This document shows positions 15,201 through 22,475 of a stretch of DNA of 34,712 nt, in pieces; the first letter of the stretch is position 1, and the number at the start of each line of letters is the position of its first letter. The translations under genes were made by a program, and so were the position numbers. This DNA comes from an uncultured Eubacteriales bacterium (GTDB lineage: Bacteria; Bacillota; Clostridia; Christensenellales; Aristaeellaceae). Location of the stretch: contig CADAHU010000053.1 in NCBI GenBank assembly GCA_902787835.1, positions 1 to 34,712 on the forward strand, written 5' to 3'. The notes below the pieces were generated by a model. It worked only from the letters and a program-made list of their open reading frames with translations, ran no database searches and was not told where the DNA came from.

Positions 15201-16234
15201 TGCAGGGCCACCATGCCCTCCAGCTCGCCCTGAGTGCTGAGCAGCTCAGCCTGTACGGTGGTCAGCTCGCCGGCGGTGGTCTCCTGCAGATCCACCATGC
15301 CGTCCAGCGACGTGCGGGTATTGGAAAGCTCGGTGATGGCGGCGGAGAGGATCTCCCGGGTGGCGCGCAGCGATTCCTCGGTGCCGGCCTGATCGGCCAA
15401 CTGCTGCTGCACCGTTGCCAGCTGGGCGGCTGTCTCGGCCTGCAGCGCGGTCATCGCAGCCAGATCGGCCTGGGCCTGCGCCAGCGCGGCCTGGGTCTCC
15501 GCATCGGAGGTCTGCAGGGCGGTGAGCTCCGCCTGGGCGGTATCCCGCTCCTGCACGGCGGCGTCCCGCTGGCTGATGCTGAAGGCGGCGTTCATGCGCG
15601 CGGTGTTCAGCTCGGTCTGGACGGCGGTCAGCGCGTCGCTCCTGCTCTGCAGCTCGGTTTGCGTATTGGCAAGCGCCGTGCGGGTGGTTTCCAGCTCGGC
15701 CTCGGCGGACTGCCGCAGCGCCGTTTCGTTGTTCAGCGCCGTGCGGGTCTCGGTCAGGCTGCGCATGGCGGTGGCCAGCATAGCCTGGATGGCCTGCAGG
15801 GTATTATCCGCCGTTTCCTGCCGGGCGTCGCTCTCCGCCAGCGCCGCCTGGGCTGCGGCCAGCTGATCCAGCAGATCGGCCAGCGCCGCCTGGGCCTCGG
15901 TCAGGCCCTCCCCGCTGCGGGGCGCCGGGGCGGCATCTTCACCCGCCGAAAGGATCGCCCGCGAACCGACCAGCCCCTCCGACAGGGCGTTCAGTTCGCT
16001 TTCCGAAGCGGCCAGGGCGGTTCTTGCGGATTCCAGCGCGACGGCCTGATCGCTCAGCTCCGTTTCCATATCGCTGAGCCGCTGCTGCAGCACCAGCACC
16101 GTATCGTTGGCGGCGGTGAGGCTCTCCTTCTGCTTGCGCTGGTCCACCTGCAATACAAATATGAAGGCGACGGACAGGGCAAGCAGCACGCTGAGCAGCA
16201 GGATCCACTTGTTTACCTTCGGCGAGTTCTCCAT
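12233..16234 (-). CDS. Giant membrane-anchored coiled-coil protein of 35-residue repeats
   Basis: The 1333-aa product has a short N-terminus, one membrane anchor (about residues 10-28, WILLLSVLLALSVAFIFVL) and then about 1100 residues of heptad coiled coil. The last 191 residues are a separate domain. From about residue 235 the rod is made of 35-residue (five-heptad) repeats such as LADMTALQETTAAELTQAQ plus 16 more. About 25 such units follow one another, with a few 28- or 42-residue units. The rod is rich in A, T, Q, E and L. The C-terminal domain has LLYYYGSSFLRLS and ACVADVSLYGIPARALLYHG, likely alpha/beta and extracytoplasmic. I chose ATG 16234 (AGGAAG 11 bases upstream) over GTG 16246, which abuts the ribosome site. 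It is monocistronic. I do not recognise the family. Confidence 0.9.
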   Translation of the reverse strand: MENSPKVNKWILLLSVLLALSVAFIFVLQVDQRKQKESLTAANDTVLVLQQRLSDMETELSDQAVALESARTALAASESELNALSEGLVGSRAILSAGEDAAPAPRSGEGLTEAQAALADLLDQLAAAQAALAESDARQETADNTLQAIQAMLATAMRSLTETRTALNNETALRQSAEAELETTRTALANTQTELQSRSDALTAVQTELNTARMNAAFSISQRDAAVQERDTAQAELTALQTSDAETQAALAQAQADLAAMTALQAETAAQLATVQQQLADQAGTEESLRATREILSAAITELSNTRTSLDGMVDLQETTAGELTTVQAELLSTQGELEGMVALQQETEGQLTSTKDALAAARRQLAITQTAMQAARDAQAVVAQELSETQTALDAARTELDATRVELAEKTALQENTAALLATAQADLTASQTALTETRAALADMTAQSAATQEQLTEAKAALATALSDLAEKQTALDQAMARQNELEAELNQARVDLANTRAGLENSQAALADMTARQATTAGALASTRKTLTETQAELESTRTQLADMTALQETTAGELAAAQAALTATREELATTSGALSTLTVQQAATQADLTAAQETLGAAQTELNSTRIALNDMTAQQEENTRLLTAAQQGLTAARQELADSQAALSDMTAQQAATAQELAAAQQELETLRPELVARQQELAAARLGHEEAAAALAAAREELTATQTALSDMTTQQEGTAAELTQTQTDLAATRADLATARTQLNDMTAAQETTAASLTQAQGELTAVRAELAQAQASLADTTALQETTAADLAAAQAQVASSNAELTSTRAALDETRTQLADMTALQETTAAELTQAQTNLSGLQAELTQAQTSLADTTAQQQSTAAELATTQSQLTASTAELNDTRAQLADMTARQESTAADLTQTQGSLSDTQAQLADTRTALEAMTARQTETAAALTQANDTLAATQTELNNARTALTDADARQQSTAASLAETNATLETTRTELAETNAALAQKTAEQENTASALALTNQMYSAAQAELATARSDLEAKNTEQEQVAQELAATQASLDEARASLADTEASLQQMTSLQQETATALTEAKELFTTAQSQLAAVRAELAAKNRQQQETDGELYNTRVLLEALRSQLNAVIAELNSLHISAQESAGTPAEDAGNMEITLPDTLEMPVMDPDNAGSRPATAAIDMEAVQIGGYMAAVLPGYGSMSRDEQGDLLYYYGSSFLRLSALDAASYAADLSAEDLYRQILELQLSQTEGEIKDIQFFSINGDTACVADVSLYGIPARALLYHGQGMQCVFFATYLDMSDNPGQCASAMNSLISTLVTGVE
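12809..15550 (-). repeat. 105-bp tandem coding repeat in the rod protein gene
   Basis: Most units are exactly 105 bases and encode 35 residues with the consensus LxDMTAxQETTAAELTxAQ followed by xxLxxxxxELxxxRxx. Units in the stretch 12809-14700 align without gaps except for one 28-residue and one 42-residue unit. Repeats are diverged at the nucleotide level, so recent expansion is limited, but recombination could still change copy number. The 5' boundary of the repeat array is approximate. Confidence 0.8.
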
Positions 16235-16271
16235 AAACAGAATCACTTCCTACACAGGATATAGTGTGCGT

Positions 16272-16317
16272 ATAATATACCAATTACAATAATATACCAA
16301 AAAATGACACAAGTCAA
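16272..16317 (-). promoter_or_regulatory. Promoter of the rod protein gene with 12-bp direct repeats
   Basis: TTGACT (16312-16317) and TATTAT (16289-16294) on the minus strand are separated by 17 bases. The 12-mer TTGGTATATTAT occurs twice on the minus strand, at 16289-16300 and 16272-16283, 17 bases apart. The upstream copy contains the -10 and the second lies about where transcription starts. The repeats could be a regulator site or give an alternative -10. Confidence 0.7.
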
Positions 16318-16552
16318 TCAATTCCGTATCAATTTCGCATTTTTTTGCAATATTCTGCCCCAAATGTGTGATACTATCGTAGGATTTCCATTCTGAAAAT
16401 CCCCATTCTTATGAATATTCCATTTCGTATTATTACGATCCATTTCGTCAGTATTAACTATATATTGCGTTTTATTTCATTTTTATATACAACAATAGAT
16501 CTCCGAAATTGCGGGTTTCTCCCCCTTTCGCAGCGCCCTCCAAAAAAAGCGC
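16318..16552. other. AT-rich intergenic stretch without a gene
   Basis: This region is clearly more AT-rich than its surroundings. It contains CCATTTCGT twice (16420-16428 and 16440-16448) and a small stem GGATTT/AAAATCC near 16382-16402. I see no credible gene or RNA. It separates the hydrogenase terminator from the rod protein promoter and may contain upstream binding sites for the latter. Confidence 0.5.
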
Positions 16553-16587
16553 AAAAAAACAGAAGCTGCGGAAAACCGCAGCCTCTG
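16553..16587 (-). terminator. Strong intrinsic terminator of the hydrogenase operon
   Basis: A 12-bp stem (16560-16571 with 16576-16587, one G-U pair) with a four-base loop is followed on the minus strand by seven U residues (16553-16559). It lies 15 bases after the hndD stop. Confidence 0.93.
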
Positions 16588-16601
16588 TGGCAAGGTTTAT
16601 T

Positions 16602-18353
16602 TTACTTGATGTTCTCGTACTTATCGCGGGCCACATAGGTGGTATGCAGCAGGTGATGGGCCTTGTGGCTGCCGGGCTCGCCCAGATACTCCTTGTAGAG
16701 CACCTTGAGCTCCTCGTTGTCCTGGCTCTTGCGCAGGGCCTTGCCCTCATCCTCGCCGTACAGCGCCTTGGCGCGCTCCGCGGACACGTTGACGCTCATG
16801 CGCACATCGCTCTTGACGATGGGCTGACCGCCGCCGGTGACGCAGCCGCCGGGGCAGCACATGACCTCGATGAACTGATACTGCTTTTCGCCGTTGCGGA
16901 CGCTGTCCAGCAGCTGCTGGGCATTGCCGGTGCCATGGGCCACGGCCACGTTCAGCTTGGTGCCGTTCAGATCGATCTCGGCTTCCTTGACGCCCTTCAG
17001 GCCGCGGACCTCGTGGAATTCCACCTTCTCCAGCTCCTTGCCGGTAACCGCCTCATAGGCGAAGCGCAGGGCGGCTTCCATCACGCCGCCGGTGGCGCCG
17101 AAGATGACGCCGGCGCCGGTGCTTTCGCCCAGCAGGCTGTCAAAGTCCTCATCGGGCAGATTGGCAAAATCGATGCCGGCGGCGCGGATCATCCTGGCCA
17201 GCTCGCGGGTGGTGATGACCTCGTCCACATCCTGCATGCCGTCGTTGCTCAGCTCGGGGCGCTTGCTCTCGAACTTCTTGGCGGTGCAGGGCATGACGGA
17301 GACCACGGCGATATCCTTGGGATCGATGCCGGCCTTCTCGGCGTAATAGGTCTTGATCACGGCGCCCAGCATCTCGTGGGGGCTCTTGCAGCTGGACAGG
17401 TTGGGCAGGAAATCGGGGTTGTAGGTTTCGCAGTACTTGATCCAGCCGGGAGAGCAGCTGGTGATCATGGGCAGCACGCCCTTGTTGGTAATGCGCTGCA
17501 CCAGCTCGGTGCCCTCCTCCAGGATGGTCAGGTCGGCGCCGAAGTCGGTATCGAATACCTTATCGAAGCCCAGGCGGCGCAGGGCGGCCACCATCTTGCC
17601 GGTGACGCTGGTACCCATGGGCAGGCCAAACTCCTCGCCCAGGGCGGCGCGCACGGCGGGAGCGGGCTGCACCACCACATGCTTGGGGCTGTTCAGCAGC
17701 GCTTCCACGGGCTTGATGCTGTCCTTCTCGCGCAGGGCGCCCACGGGGCAGGCCACGATGCACTGGCCGCAGTTGACGCAGCCGGTCTGGGCCAGCTTGA
17801 AGCCCCAGGGGCTCTCGATGGCGGTGTTGAAGCCGCGGCGCACGGCGCCGATAACGCCCACGTTCTGCTGGTTATGGCAGGCGGCCACGCAGCGGCGGCA
17901 CAGCACGCACTTGTTGTTATCGCGCACCACGCAGGGGCTGGCGTCGTCGATATCGTAATGGTTGACGCCGCCGGCAAAGCGGTTGTCATCCTCAATGCCC
18001 AGATCGCGGCACAGATCCTGCAGCTCGCAATTGTTGTTGCGGGGGCAGGAGAGGCACTTGCGGTCATGGATGGAGAGCAGCAGCTCCACCACGGTCTTGC
18101 GGGCCTGGCGGACGGCGGGGGTATTGGTCTTTACCACCATGCCCTCGGCCACGGGATACACGCAGGCGGCCTGCAGGGCGCGGGCGCCCACATCCACCAC
18201 GCAGACGCGGCAGGCGCCGATCTGGTTGACATCCTTCAAATAGCACAGCGTGGGAATGTGAATATTGGCCGCGCGGGCAGCTTCCAGCACGGTGCTGCCG
18301 GCGGGCACGGACACCTGCACGCCGTCAATCGTCAAATTGATCATGTTTTCCAT
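16602..18353 (-). CDS. hndD: [FeFe] hydrogenase catalytic subunit HndD
   Basis: The 583-aa protein is the catalytic subunit of an NAD(P)-linked [FeFe] hydrogenase. Domains in order: plant-type [2Fe-2S] (C37, C48, C51, C64), the His/Cys [4Fe-4S] motif (HDRKCLSCPRNNNC, residues 96-109), two [4Fe-4S] ferredoxin motifs (C149-C159 and C192-C202 regions) and the H-cluster domain. H-cluster motifs are TSCSPGW (298-304), MPCTAKKFE (354-362) and EVMCCPGGCVTGGGQP. The first has Ser where CpI-type enzymes have a second Cys; I recall TSCSPGW in other HndD proteins, so this may be normal. It is last in hndA-ATPase-hndB-hndC-hndD. It may be part of an electron-bifurcating enzyme using ferredoxin and NAD(P)H. 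Confidence 0.95.
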   Translation of the reverse strand: MENMINLTIDGVQVSVPAGSTVLEAARAANIHIPTLCYLKDVNQIGACRVCVVDVGARALQAACVYPVAEGMVVKTNTPAVRQARKTVVELLLSIHDRKCLSCPRNNNCELQDLCRDLGIEDDNRFAGGVNHYDIDDASPCVVRDNNKCVLCRRCVAACHNQQNVGVIGAVRRGFNTAIESPWGFKLAQTGCVNCGQCIVACPVGALREKDSIKPVEALLNSPKHVVVQPAPAVRAALGEEFGLPMGTSVTGKMVAALRRLGFDKVFDTDFGADLTILEEGTELVQRITNKGVLPMITSCSPGWIKYCETYNPDFLPNLSSCKSPHEMLGAVIKTYYAEKAGIDPKDIAVVSVMPCTAKKFESKRPELSNDGMQDVDEVITTRELARMIRAAGIDFANLPDEDFDSLLGESTGAGVIFGATGGVMEAALRFAYEAVTGKELEKVEFHEVRGLKGVKEAEIDLNGTKLNVAVAHGTGNAQQLLDSVRNGEKQYQFIEVMCCPGGCVTGGGQPIVKSDVRMSVNVSAERAKALYGEDEGKALRKSQDNEELKVLYKEYLGEPGSHKAHHLLHTTYVARDKYENIK

Positions 18354-18368
18354 ACAGCTGTCCTCCTA

Positions 18369-20168
18369 TTACTGACGGGAAATGGCGCCGAAGCGGCACT
18401 TCTCCATGCAAGCGCCGCACTTGAGGCACTTGGCGGGATCGATGACGTGAGGCTGCTTGACGGTGCCTTCGATGGCGTTGCCGGGGCAAACGCGGGCGCA
18501 GGCGGTACAGCCGCGGCACTTCTCGGGATCGATCTTGTACTGCAGCAGGGCCTTGCAGTGATGGGCCGGGCAGACATGATCGCGGATATGGGCTTCATAT
18601 TCGTTGCGGAAGAATTTGAGCGTGGCCAGCACGGGGTTGGGCGCGGTCTGGCCCAGGCCGCACAGGGCGGTGGCCTTGATGCCGGTGGCCAGCTCCTCCA
18701 GCTTTTCGATATCGCCTTCCTCGCCCTTGCCTTCCACGATGCGGTTCAGGATCTCCAGCATGCGGCGGGTACCCACGCGGCAGGGGGTGCACTTGCCGCA
18801 GCTCTCGTCGCAGGTGAACTCCAGGAAGAAGCGGGCGATATCCACCATGCAGTCGTCCTCGTCCATGACGATCATGCCGCCGGAGCCCATCATGGAGCCC
18901 GCGGCGATCAGGTTATCGTAATCCACGGGGGTATCCAGCAGGGAAGCGGGCAGGCAGCCGCCGGAGGGGCCGCCGGTCTGCACGGCCTTGAACTGCTTGC
19001 CATTGGGGCAGCCGCCGCCGATATCGTAGATGATGGTGCGCAGGGTGGTGCCCATGGGCACTTCCACCAGGCCGGTGTTGTTGATCTTGCCGCCCAGGGC
19101 GAACACCTTGGTGCCCTTGCTCTTTTCGGTGCCCATCTGGGCGAACCAGTCGGCGCCGTTCAGGATGATCTGCGCCACGTTGGCGTAGGTCTCCACGTTG
19201 TTGAGCATGGTGGGCTTGGCAAACAGGCCCTTGACCGCCGGGAAGGGAGGACGCGGGATGGGCTCGCCGCGCTTGCCCTCGATGGAGCGCATCAGCGCGG
19301 TTTCCTCGCCGCAGACGAAGGCGCCGGCGCCCAGGCGGATCTTGATATCAAAGCTGAAATCGGTGCCGAAGATGTTTTCGCCCAGCAGGCCGTATTCCTT
19401 GGCCTGGCCGATGGCGATCTCCAGGCGCTTGACAGCGATGGGATACTCGGCGCGGACGTAGATATAGCCCTCCTGCGCGCCGATGGCGTAGCCGGCGATG
19501 GCCATGGCCTCCAGCACGCTGTGGGGATCGCCCTCCAGGATGGAGCGGTCCATGAACGCGCCGGGGTCGCCCTCGTCAGCGTTGCAGGCCACGTACTTGA
19601 CGGGACCGGGGCTGTTGTAGGTGAACTTCCATTTGAGGCCGGTGGGGAAGCCGCCGCCGCCGCGGCCGCGCAGGCCGGACTTGAGCACTTCGTCGATGAC
19701 CTCCTCGCGGGTCATGGTGGTCAGCGCCTTTTCCAGGGCCTTGTAGCCGTCGAAGGCCAGGTACTCATCGATGTTTTCGGGATCGATGACGCCGCAGTTG
19801 CGCAGGGCGATGCGGTGCTGATGCTTATAGAAGCTGATCTCGTCCAGAGGCTTGCTGGCGTCCTGCTCCTGGGTGGCGTGGTCGGTATACACCAGATGCT
19901 GCACGGGACGGCCCTTGAGCAGATGCTCGGAGACGATCTCGTCCACATCCTCCACCTTCACGCGGGAGTAGAAGGTGCCTTCGGGGTAAATAATGACCAC
20001 GGGGCCGGCCTCGCACAGGCCGAAGCAGCCGGTGCGGATGACCTTGACTTCCTTGTCCAGGCCCTTTTCCTTGATCTGGTTTTCAAAACGCTCGATGATC
20101 TGCGCAGAACCCGACGAAGTACAGCCGGTACCGCCGCAGCAGAGCACATGCGCGCGATAGATATCCAT
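18369..20168 (-). CDS. hndC: NuoF-like flavoprotein subunit HndC
   Basis: The 599-aa protein combines an N-terminal thioredoxin-like [2Fe-2S] domain (cysteines at C16, C48, C52 and one of C10/C11) with a NuoF core. The core has the FMN/NADH sites GLRGRGGGGFPTG (165-177) and NADEGDPGAFMDR (197-208) and the N3-type cluster ESCGKCTPC (455-463) with C503. Two C-terminal [4Fe-4S] motifs follow (CRGCTACARVC 551-561, CLKCGACMEKC 581-591). It transfers electrons between NAD(P)H and the hydrogenase subunit, and in bifurcating enzymes is the flavin site. ATG 20168 is preceded by GGAGG with good spacing; the TTG at 20174 sits too close to it. The gene lies 15 bases before hndD. Confidence 0.95.
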   Translation of the reverse strand: MDIYRAHVLCCGGTGCTSSGSAQIIERFENQIKEKGLDKEVKVIRTGCFGLCEAGPVVIIYPEGTFYSRVKVEDVDEIVSEHLLKGRPVQHLVYTDHATQEQDASKPLDEISFYKHQHRIALRNCGVIDPENIDEYLAFDGYKALEKALTTMTREEVIDEVLKSGLRGRGGGGFPTGLKWKFTYNSPGPVKYVACNADEGDPGAFMDRSILEGDPHSVLEAMAIAGYAIGAQEGYIYVRAEYPIAVKRLEIAIGQAKEYGLLGENIFGTDFSFDIKIRLGAGAFVCGEETALMRSIEGKRGEPIPRPPFPAVKGLFAKPTMLNNVETYANVAQIILNGADWFAQMGTEKSKGTKVFALGGKINNTGLVEVPMGTTLRTIIYDIGGGCPNGKQFKAVQTGGPSGGCLPASLLDTPVDYDNLIAAGSMMGSGGMIVMDEDDCMVDIARFFLEFTCDESCGKCTPCRVGTRRMLEILNRIVEGKGEEGDIEKLEELATGIKATALCGLGQTAPNPVLATLKFFRNEYEAHIRDHVCPAHHCKALLQYKIDPEKCRGCTACARVCPGNAIEGTVKQPHVIDPAKCLKCGACMEKCRFGAISRQ

Positions 20169-20195
20169 GGGCAATTCCTCCTCAGCGTCCAGCTG

Positions 20196-20573
20196 TTATT
20201 TGTCCTCGGCAGCGCCGATGGTATACTCGGTTACGGGGCGGCCGTTGACGATATGCTCGGCCACGACGCGGCCCACCTTTTCGGGGGTCATATGCACGTA
20301 GGTCACCTTTTCCTTGCCGGGCAGATACACATCCACCATGGGCTCCAGGCGGCACATGCCGATGCAGCCGGTCTGGCTGACGGTGACATGGCTCAGGCTG
20401 CGCTTGTTGATCTCGTCCATGAAGGCCATCATCACGGGACGGGCGCCGGCGGCGATGCCGCAGGTGGCCATACCGATGACCACGCGGATGTTTTCGCTCT
20501 CGTCCTCCCGGCGCAGGTTGATGCGCTGCAGGGTGCGCTGACGGATGGCTTCCAGTTCAGCCATAGATTTCAT
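20196..20573 (-). CDS. hndB: [2Fe-2S] thioredoxin-like ferredoxin HndB
   Basis: The 125-aa protein has a short helical N-terminus (MAELEAIRQRTLQRINLRR) and a thioredoxin-like [2Fe-2S] domain with cysteines in GMATCGIAAG and QTGCIGMCRLEP. This is the HndB arrangement of Desulfovibrio-type NADP-reducing hydrogenases, a small electron carrier or docking subunit. GGAGGTG precedes the ATG at 20573. The ATG overlaps the stop of the upstream ATPase gene as ATGA (20570-20573), and the gene is 27 bases before hndC. Confidence 0.93.
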   Translation of the reverse strand: MKSMAELEAIRQRTLQRINLRREDESENIRVVIGMATCGIAAGARPVMMAFMDEINKRSLSHVTVSQTGCIGMCRLEPMVDVYLPGKEKVTYVHMTPEKVGRVVAEHIVNGRPVTEYTIGAAEDK

Positions 20574-21124
20574 AGGATCACACCTCCAAATATCGGTTCA
20601 AGCTCTTCCCGGATGGCTTCCAGCATCCAGGCGGCAATTTCAGGTTCGTTCAGGGGAACATCCCCCAGCGCCTGCCGCACCTCGCGGGTATCGAAGCTCA
20701 TTTCGCCCTTGGGCGAGGAGCACTTCAGCAGAAAATCCGGGCCCTCCGGGTTGGCGGTGACCAGCGATACCACGGTGCCGGGCAGATCGCCCAGGGGGAG
20801 GCAGTCGATGCTGTCCCCGTACAGGGTGGCGGTGAACACCGTGCCCACGCCCACCTGGCTTTTAACGTCGATATCGCCGCCGGTCAGGCGCGCGTTCTGG
20901 GCCATCAGCGGGATGCCCAGCCCCACCTTGCGGGTGGTGCGGGTGGTGCCGAAGGGGCTCATCACCCGCTGGAGCAGCTCCGCGTCCATGCCGCAGCCGT
21001 CGTCCTCGATGGTCAGCGTGATCTTTTTCTTTTCATCCACGCCAACGCCGATGGTCACAAGCTTCGCCTTGGCCCGCACGCTGTTTTCCGCAAGATCCAG
21101 GATATGCAGCGACAGGTCTCGCAT
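20570..21124 (-). CDS. GHKL-type ATPase in the hydrogenase operon
   Basis: The 184-aa protein has a histidine-kinase-like ATP-binding fold: N box LDLAENSVRAKA, G1 box EDDGCGMD and G2 region TTRKVGLGIPLM. It lacks a dimerisation/phosphohistidine domain and membrane segments, so it is not a complete sensor kinase. Such genes are regularly placed between the NuoE-like and HndB-like genes in clostridial hydrogenase operons. The role is unknown; regulation, or ATP-dependent maturation or switching, is possible. It starts 5 bases after the hndA stop (21130) and overlaps hndB. Confidence 0.87.
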   Translation of the reverse strand: MRDLSLHILDLAENSVRAKAKLVTIGVGVDEKKKITLTIEDDGCGMDAELLQRVMSPFGTTRTTRKVGLGIPLMAQNARLTGGDIDVKSQVGVGTVFTATLYGDSIDCLPLGDLPGTVVSLVTANPEGPDFLLKCSSPKGEMSFDTREVRQALGDVPLNEPEIAAWMLEAIREELEPIFGGVIL

Positions 21125-21129
21125 GGGAT

Positions 21130-21600
21130 TTACTCCTTATATTTGGCCAGGATGCCGGGCACATCATCGGGCACCAGGCGGCCGTACACCTCGTCGTTCA
21201 CGGTCATAACAGGAGCCAGGCCGCAGGCGCCCAGGCAGCGGGTGGCCTGCAGGGTGAACAGACCGTCGTCGGTGGTATCGCCCACGGGGATCTTGAGCTC
21301 CTCGCTCAGGCGGTCCAGCACCTTCTGGCTGCCCTTTACGTAGCAGGCAGTGCCCAGGCACACGCTGATCACATACTTACCGGCGGGCTTGAGCTTGAAC
21401 TGAGAATAGAAAGTGGCGACGCCGTACACTTCGCTCAGCGTAACGCCCAGCCCCTCGGCGATGGCCTTCTGCACATCCAGCGATACGCAGCCAAAGATGT
21501 TCTGCGCGCGCTGCATCACAGGCATCAACGCACCGGGCTGATCGCGGAGCTCCTCAATCACCTGATTCAGTTGCTCGAATTTTTCCTTGTTGTCCGGCAT
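21130..21600 (-). CDS. hndA: NuoE-like [2Fe-2S] subunit HndA
   Basis: The 156-aa protein matches NuoE/HndA: an N-terminal helical part (EKFEQLNQVIEELRDQPGAL, then NIFGCVSLDVQKAIAE, then VATFYSQF) and a thioredoxin-like [2Fe-2S] domain with cysteines in CLGTACYVKG and TRCLGACG. It passes electrons between the flavin subunit HndC and the rest of the complex. It is the first gene of the structural hnd block. AAAGGAGG lies upstream of the ATG, and a promoter and a palindrome lie at 21631-21690. Confidence 0.95.
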   Translation of the reverse strand: MPDNKEKFEQLNQVIEELRDQPGALMPVMQRAQNIFGCVSLDVQKAIAEGLGVTLSEVYGVATFYSQFKLKPAGKYVISVCLGTACYVKGSQKVLDRLSEELKIPVGDTTDDGLFTLQATRCLGACGLAPVMTVNDEVYGRLVPDDVPGILAKYKE

Positions 21601-21630
21601 GATAGGGAAACCTCCTTTTAATGGGCCTCA

Positions 21631-21645
21631 TGTATCCATGATACA
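21631..21645. promoter_or_regulatory. Palindrome in the hndA leader, candidate operator
   Basis: TGTATCCATGATACA is a perfect 6-3-6 inverted repeat between the -10 and the hndA ribosome site. It does not match the Rex consensus. It shares the 6-3-6 plan of the Fur-type sites at 7146 and 7197 but not their sequence. Confidence 0.5.
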
Positions 21646-21657
21646 CACACCGATTTA

Positions 21658-21686
21658 TTGTAGCACGTTTAGCGCCGAATTGCACG
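21658..21686 (-). promoter_or_regulatory. Possible promoter of the hnd operon
   Basis: On the minus strand TACAAT lies in GTGCTACAATAAATC (about 21658-21663), and GTGCAA (about 21681-21686) is 17 bases upstream. The -10 is good and the -35 weak, as expected for a regulated promoter. The surrounding 21620-21760 is AT-rich and gene-free. Confidence 0.55.
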
Positions 21687-21760
21687 CACTTTTTTATCCG
21701 TTTTTATCGATATTTCAATATTTTTTGCGTTTATTTATTGGTTAGTTATGTATAACTTGC

Positions 21761-22468
21761 CTAAATTTCCTTTTTGGACCGCATCCAGGCCAGCAGATCG
21801 GCCACGGTGCGGTGCTCCAGCCGCAGGGCGCTCTCCCGCTCCCGGATATCGCCCAGGTAGTGGGCGTCGCTGTTGTGCAGCACGTGGCGGCCCTCCAGCG
21901 CTTTGGCGTCGCAGGGCAGCAGGTTCCACATTTCCACCGTGGTATAAAAGTAATCCTCCGGCATGAAGCCCAGGTTGACCAGCAGGCCGTGGCTGCCGCG
22001 GTTGATATGGGCGGGCACGGGCACGCCGCCGTAATCCAGCACCTGCATGGTGGCCTGGTGCAGGCTGAAATCGGTGGCGCCGATCAGCAGGGCGTCCTCC
22101 TCGTCGATCTGCTCGTCATCGCTGTTCATCACCCGCTGATTGCCGAAGAATCTGGGCTTGTTTTTTTTCTTGGGCAGGTGCTCTTTGATCATGCCGCTGA
22201 AATCCAGCGCCGTCTGCACATCCGGGAAATACCCCAGCAGGTGCACGTCCTCCCGGGTGGTAATCTCCATGCCGGGCACCAAAAGAAGCCCGTAGGCGTC
22301 GCAGGCTTCCTGGACGGCGGGCAGATTGCGGGCTGTGTTATGATCGGTAACGGCGATGATATCCAGCCCCTTTATTTTGGCCATCCCCGCGATGTTGCAG
22401 GGGGTGTTGTCATCATCCCCGCAGGGCGACAGGCAGCTATGGATATGCAGATCGGCAAAATATTCCAT
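21761..22468 (-). CDS. PHP-domain phosphoesterase
   Basis: The 235-aa protein has the PHP metal-site motifs: ADLHIHSCLSPCG near the N-terminus, AVTDHN, PGMEITTREDVHLLGY and, near the end, HNSDAHYLGD. These supply the His/Asp ligands for a trinuclear metal centre that hydrolyses phosphoesters. The substrate is unknown; histidinol phosphate is unlikely in this context. The start at 22468 is chosen because AAGGA lies upstream and the longer frame to 22504 overlaps the DRTGG gene. It follows that gene by 7 bases. Association with DRTGG and HydS genes suggests nucleotide signalling or cofactor repair in the sensor module, which is inference. Confidence 0.88.
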   Translation of the reverse strand: MEYFADLHIHSCLSPCGDDDNTPCNIAGMAKIKGLDIIAVTDHNTARNLPAVQEACDAYGLLLVPGMEITTREDVHLLGYFPDVQTALDFSGMIKEHLPKKKNKPRFFGNQRVMNSDDEQIDEEDALLIGATDFSLHQATMQVLDYGGVPVPAHINRGSHGLLVNLGFMPEDYFYTTVEMWNLLPCDAKALEGRHVLHNSDAHYLGDIRERESALRLEHRTVADLLAWMRSKKEI

Positions 22469-22475
22469 GGGAGGA

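Noticed and set aside
12809..15550. Regular repeats resembling a CRISPR array
   Set aside because: The period is 105 bases with no unique spacers, and it is in frame with a coiled-coil coding sequence.
16234..16246. GTG at 16246 as start of the rod protein
   Set aside because: AGGAA directly abuts the GTG, leaving no spacing. The ATG at 16234 is better placed.
12191..16264. 1357-codon antisense frame over the rod protein gene
   Set aside because: It mirrors the 105-bp repeat, consists of Gly/Gln/Leu-rich sequence and has no ribosome site. The minus frame has promoter, signal and heptad pattern.
16509..21209. 1566-codon frame antisense to the hnd operon
   Set aside because: The minus strand encodes clear hydrogenase subunits with all cluster cysteines; the plus frame is a base-composition shadow.
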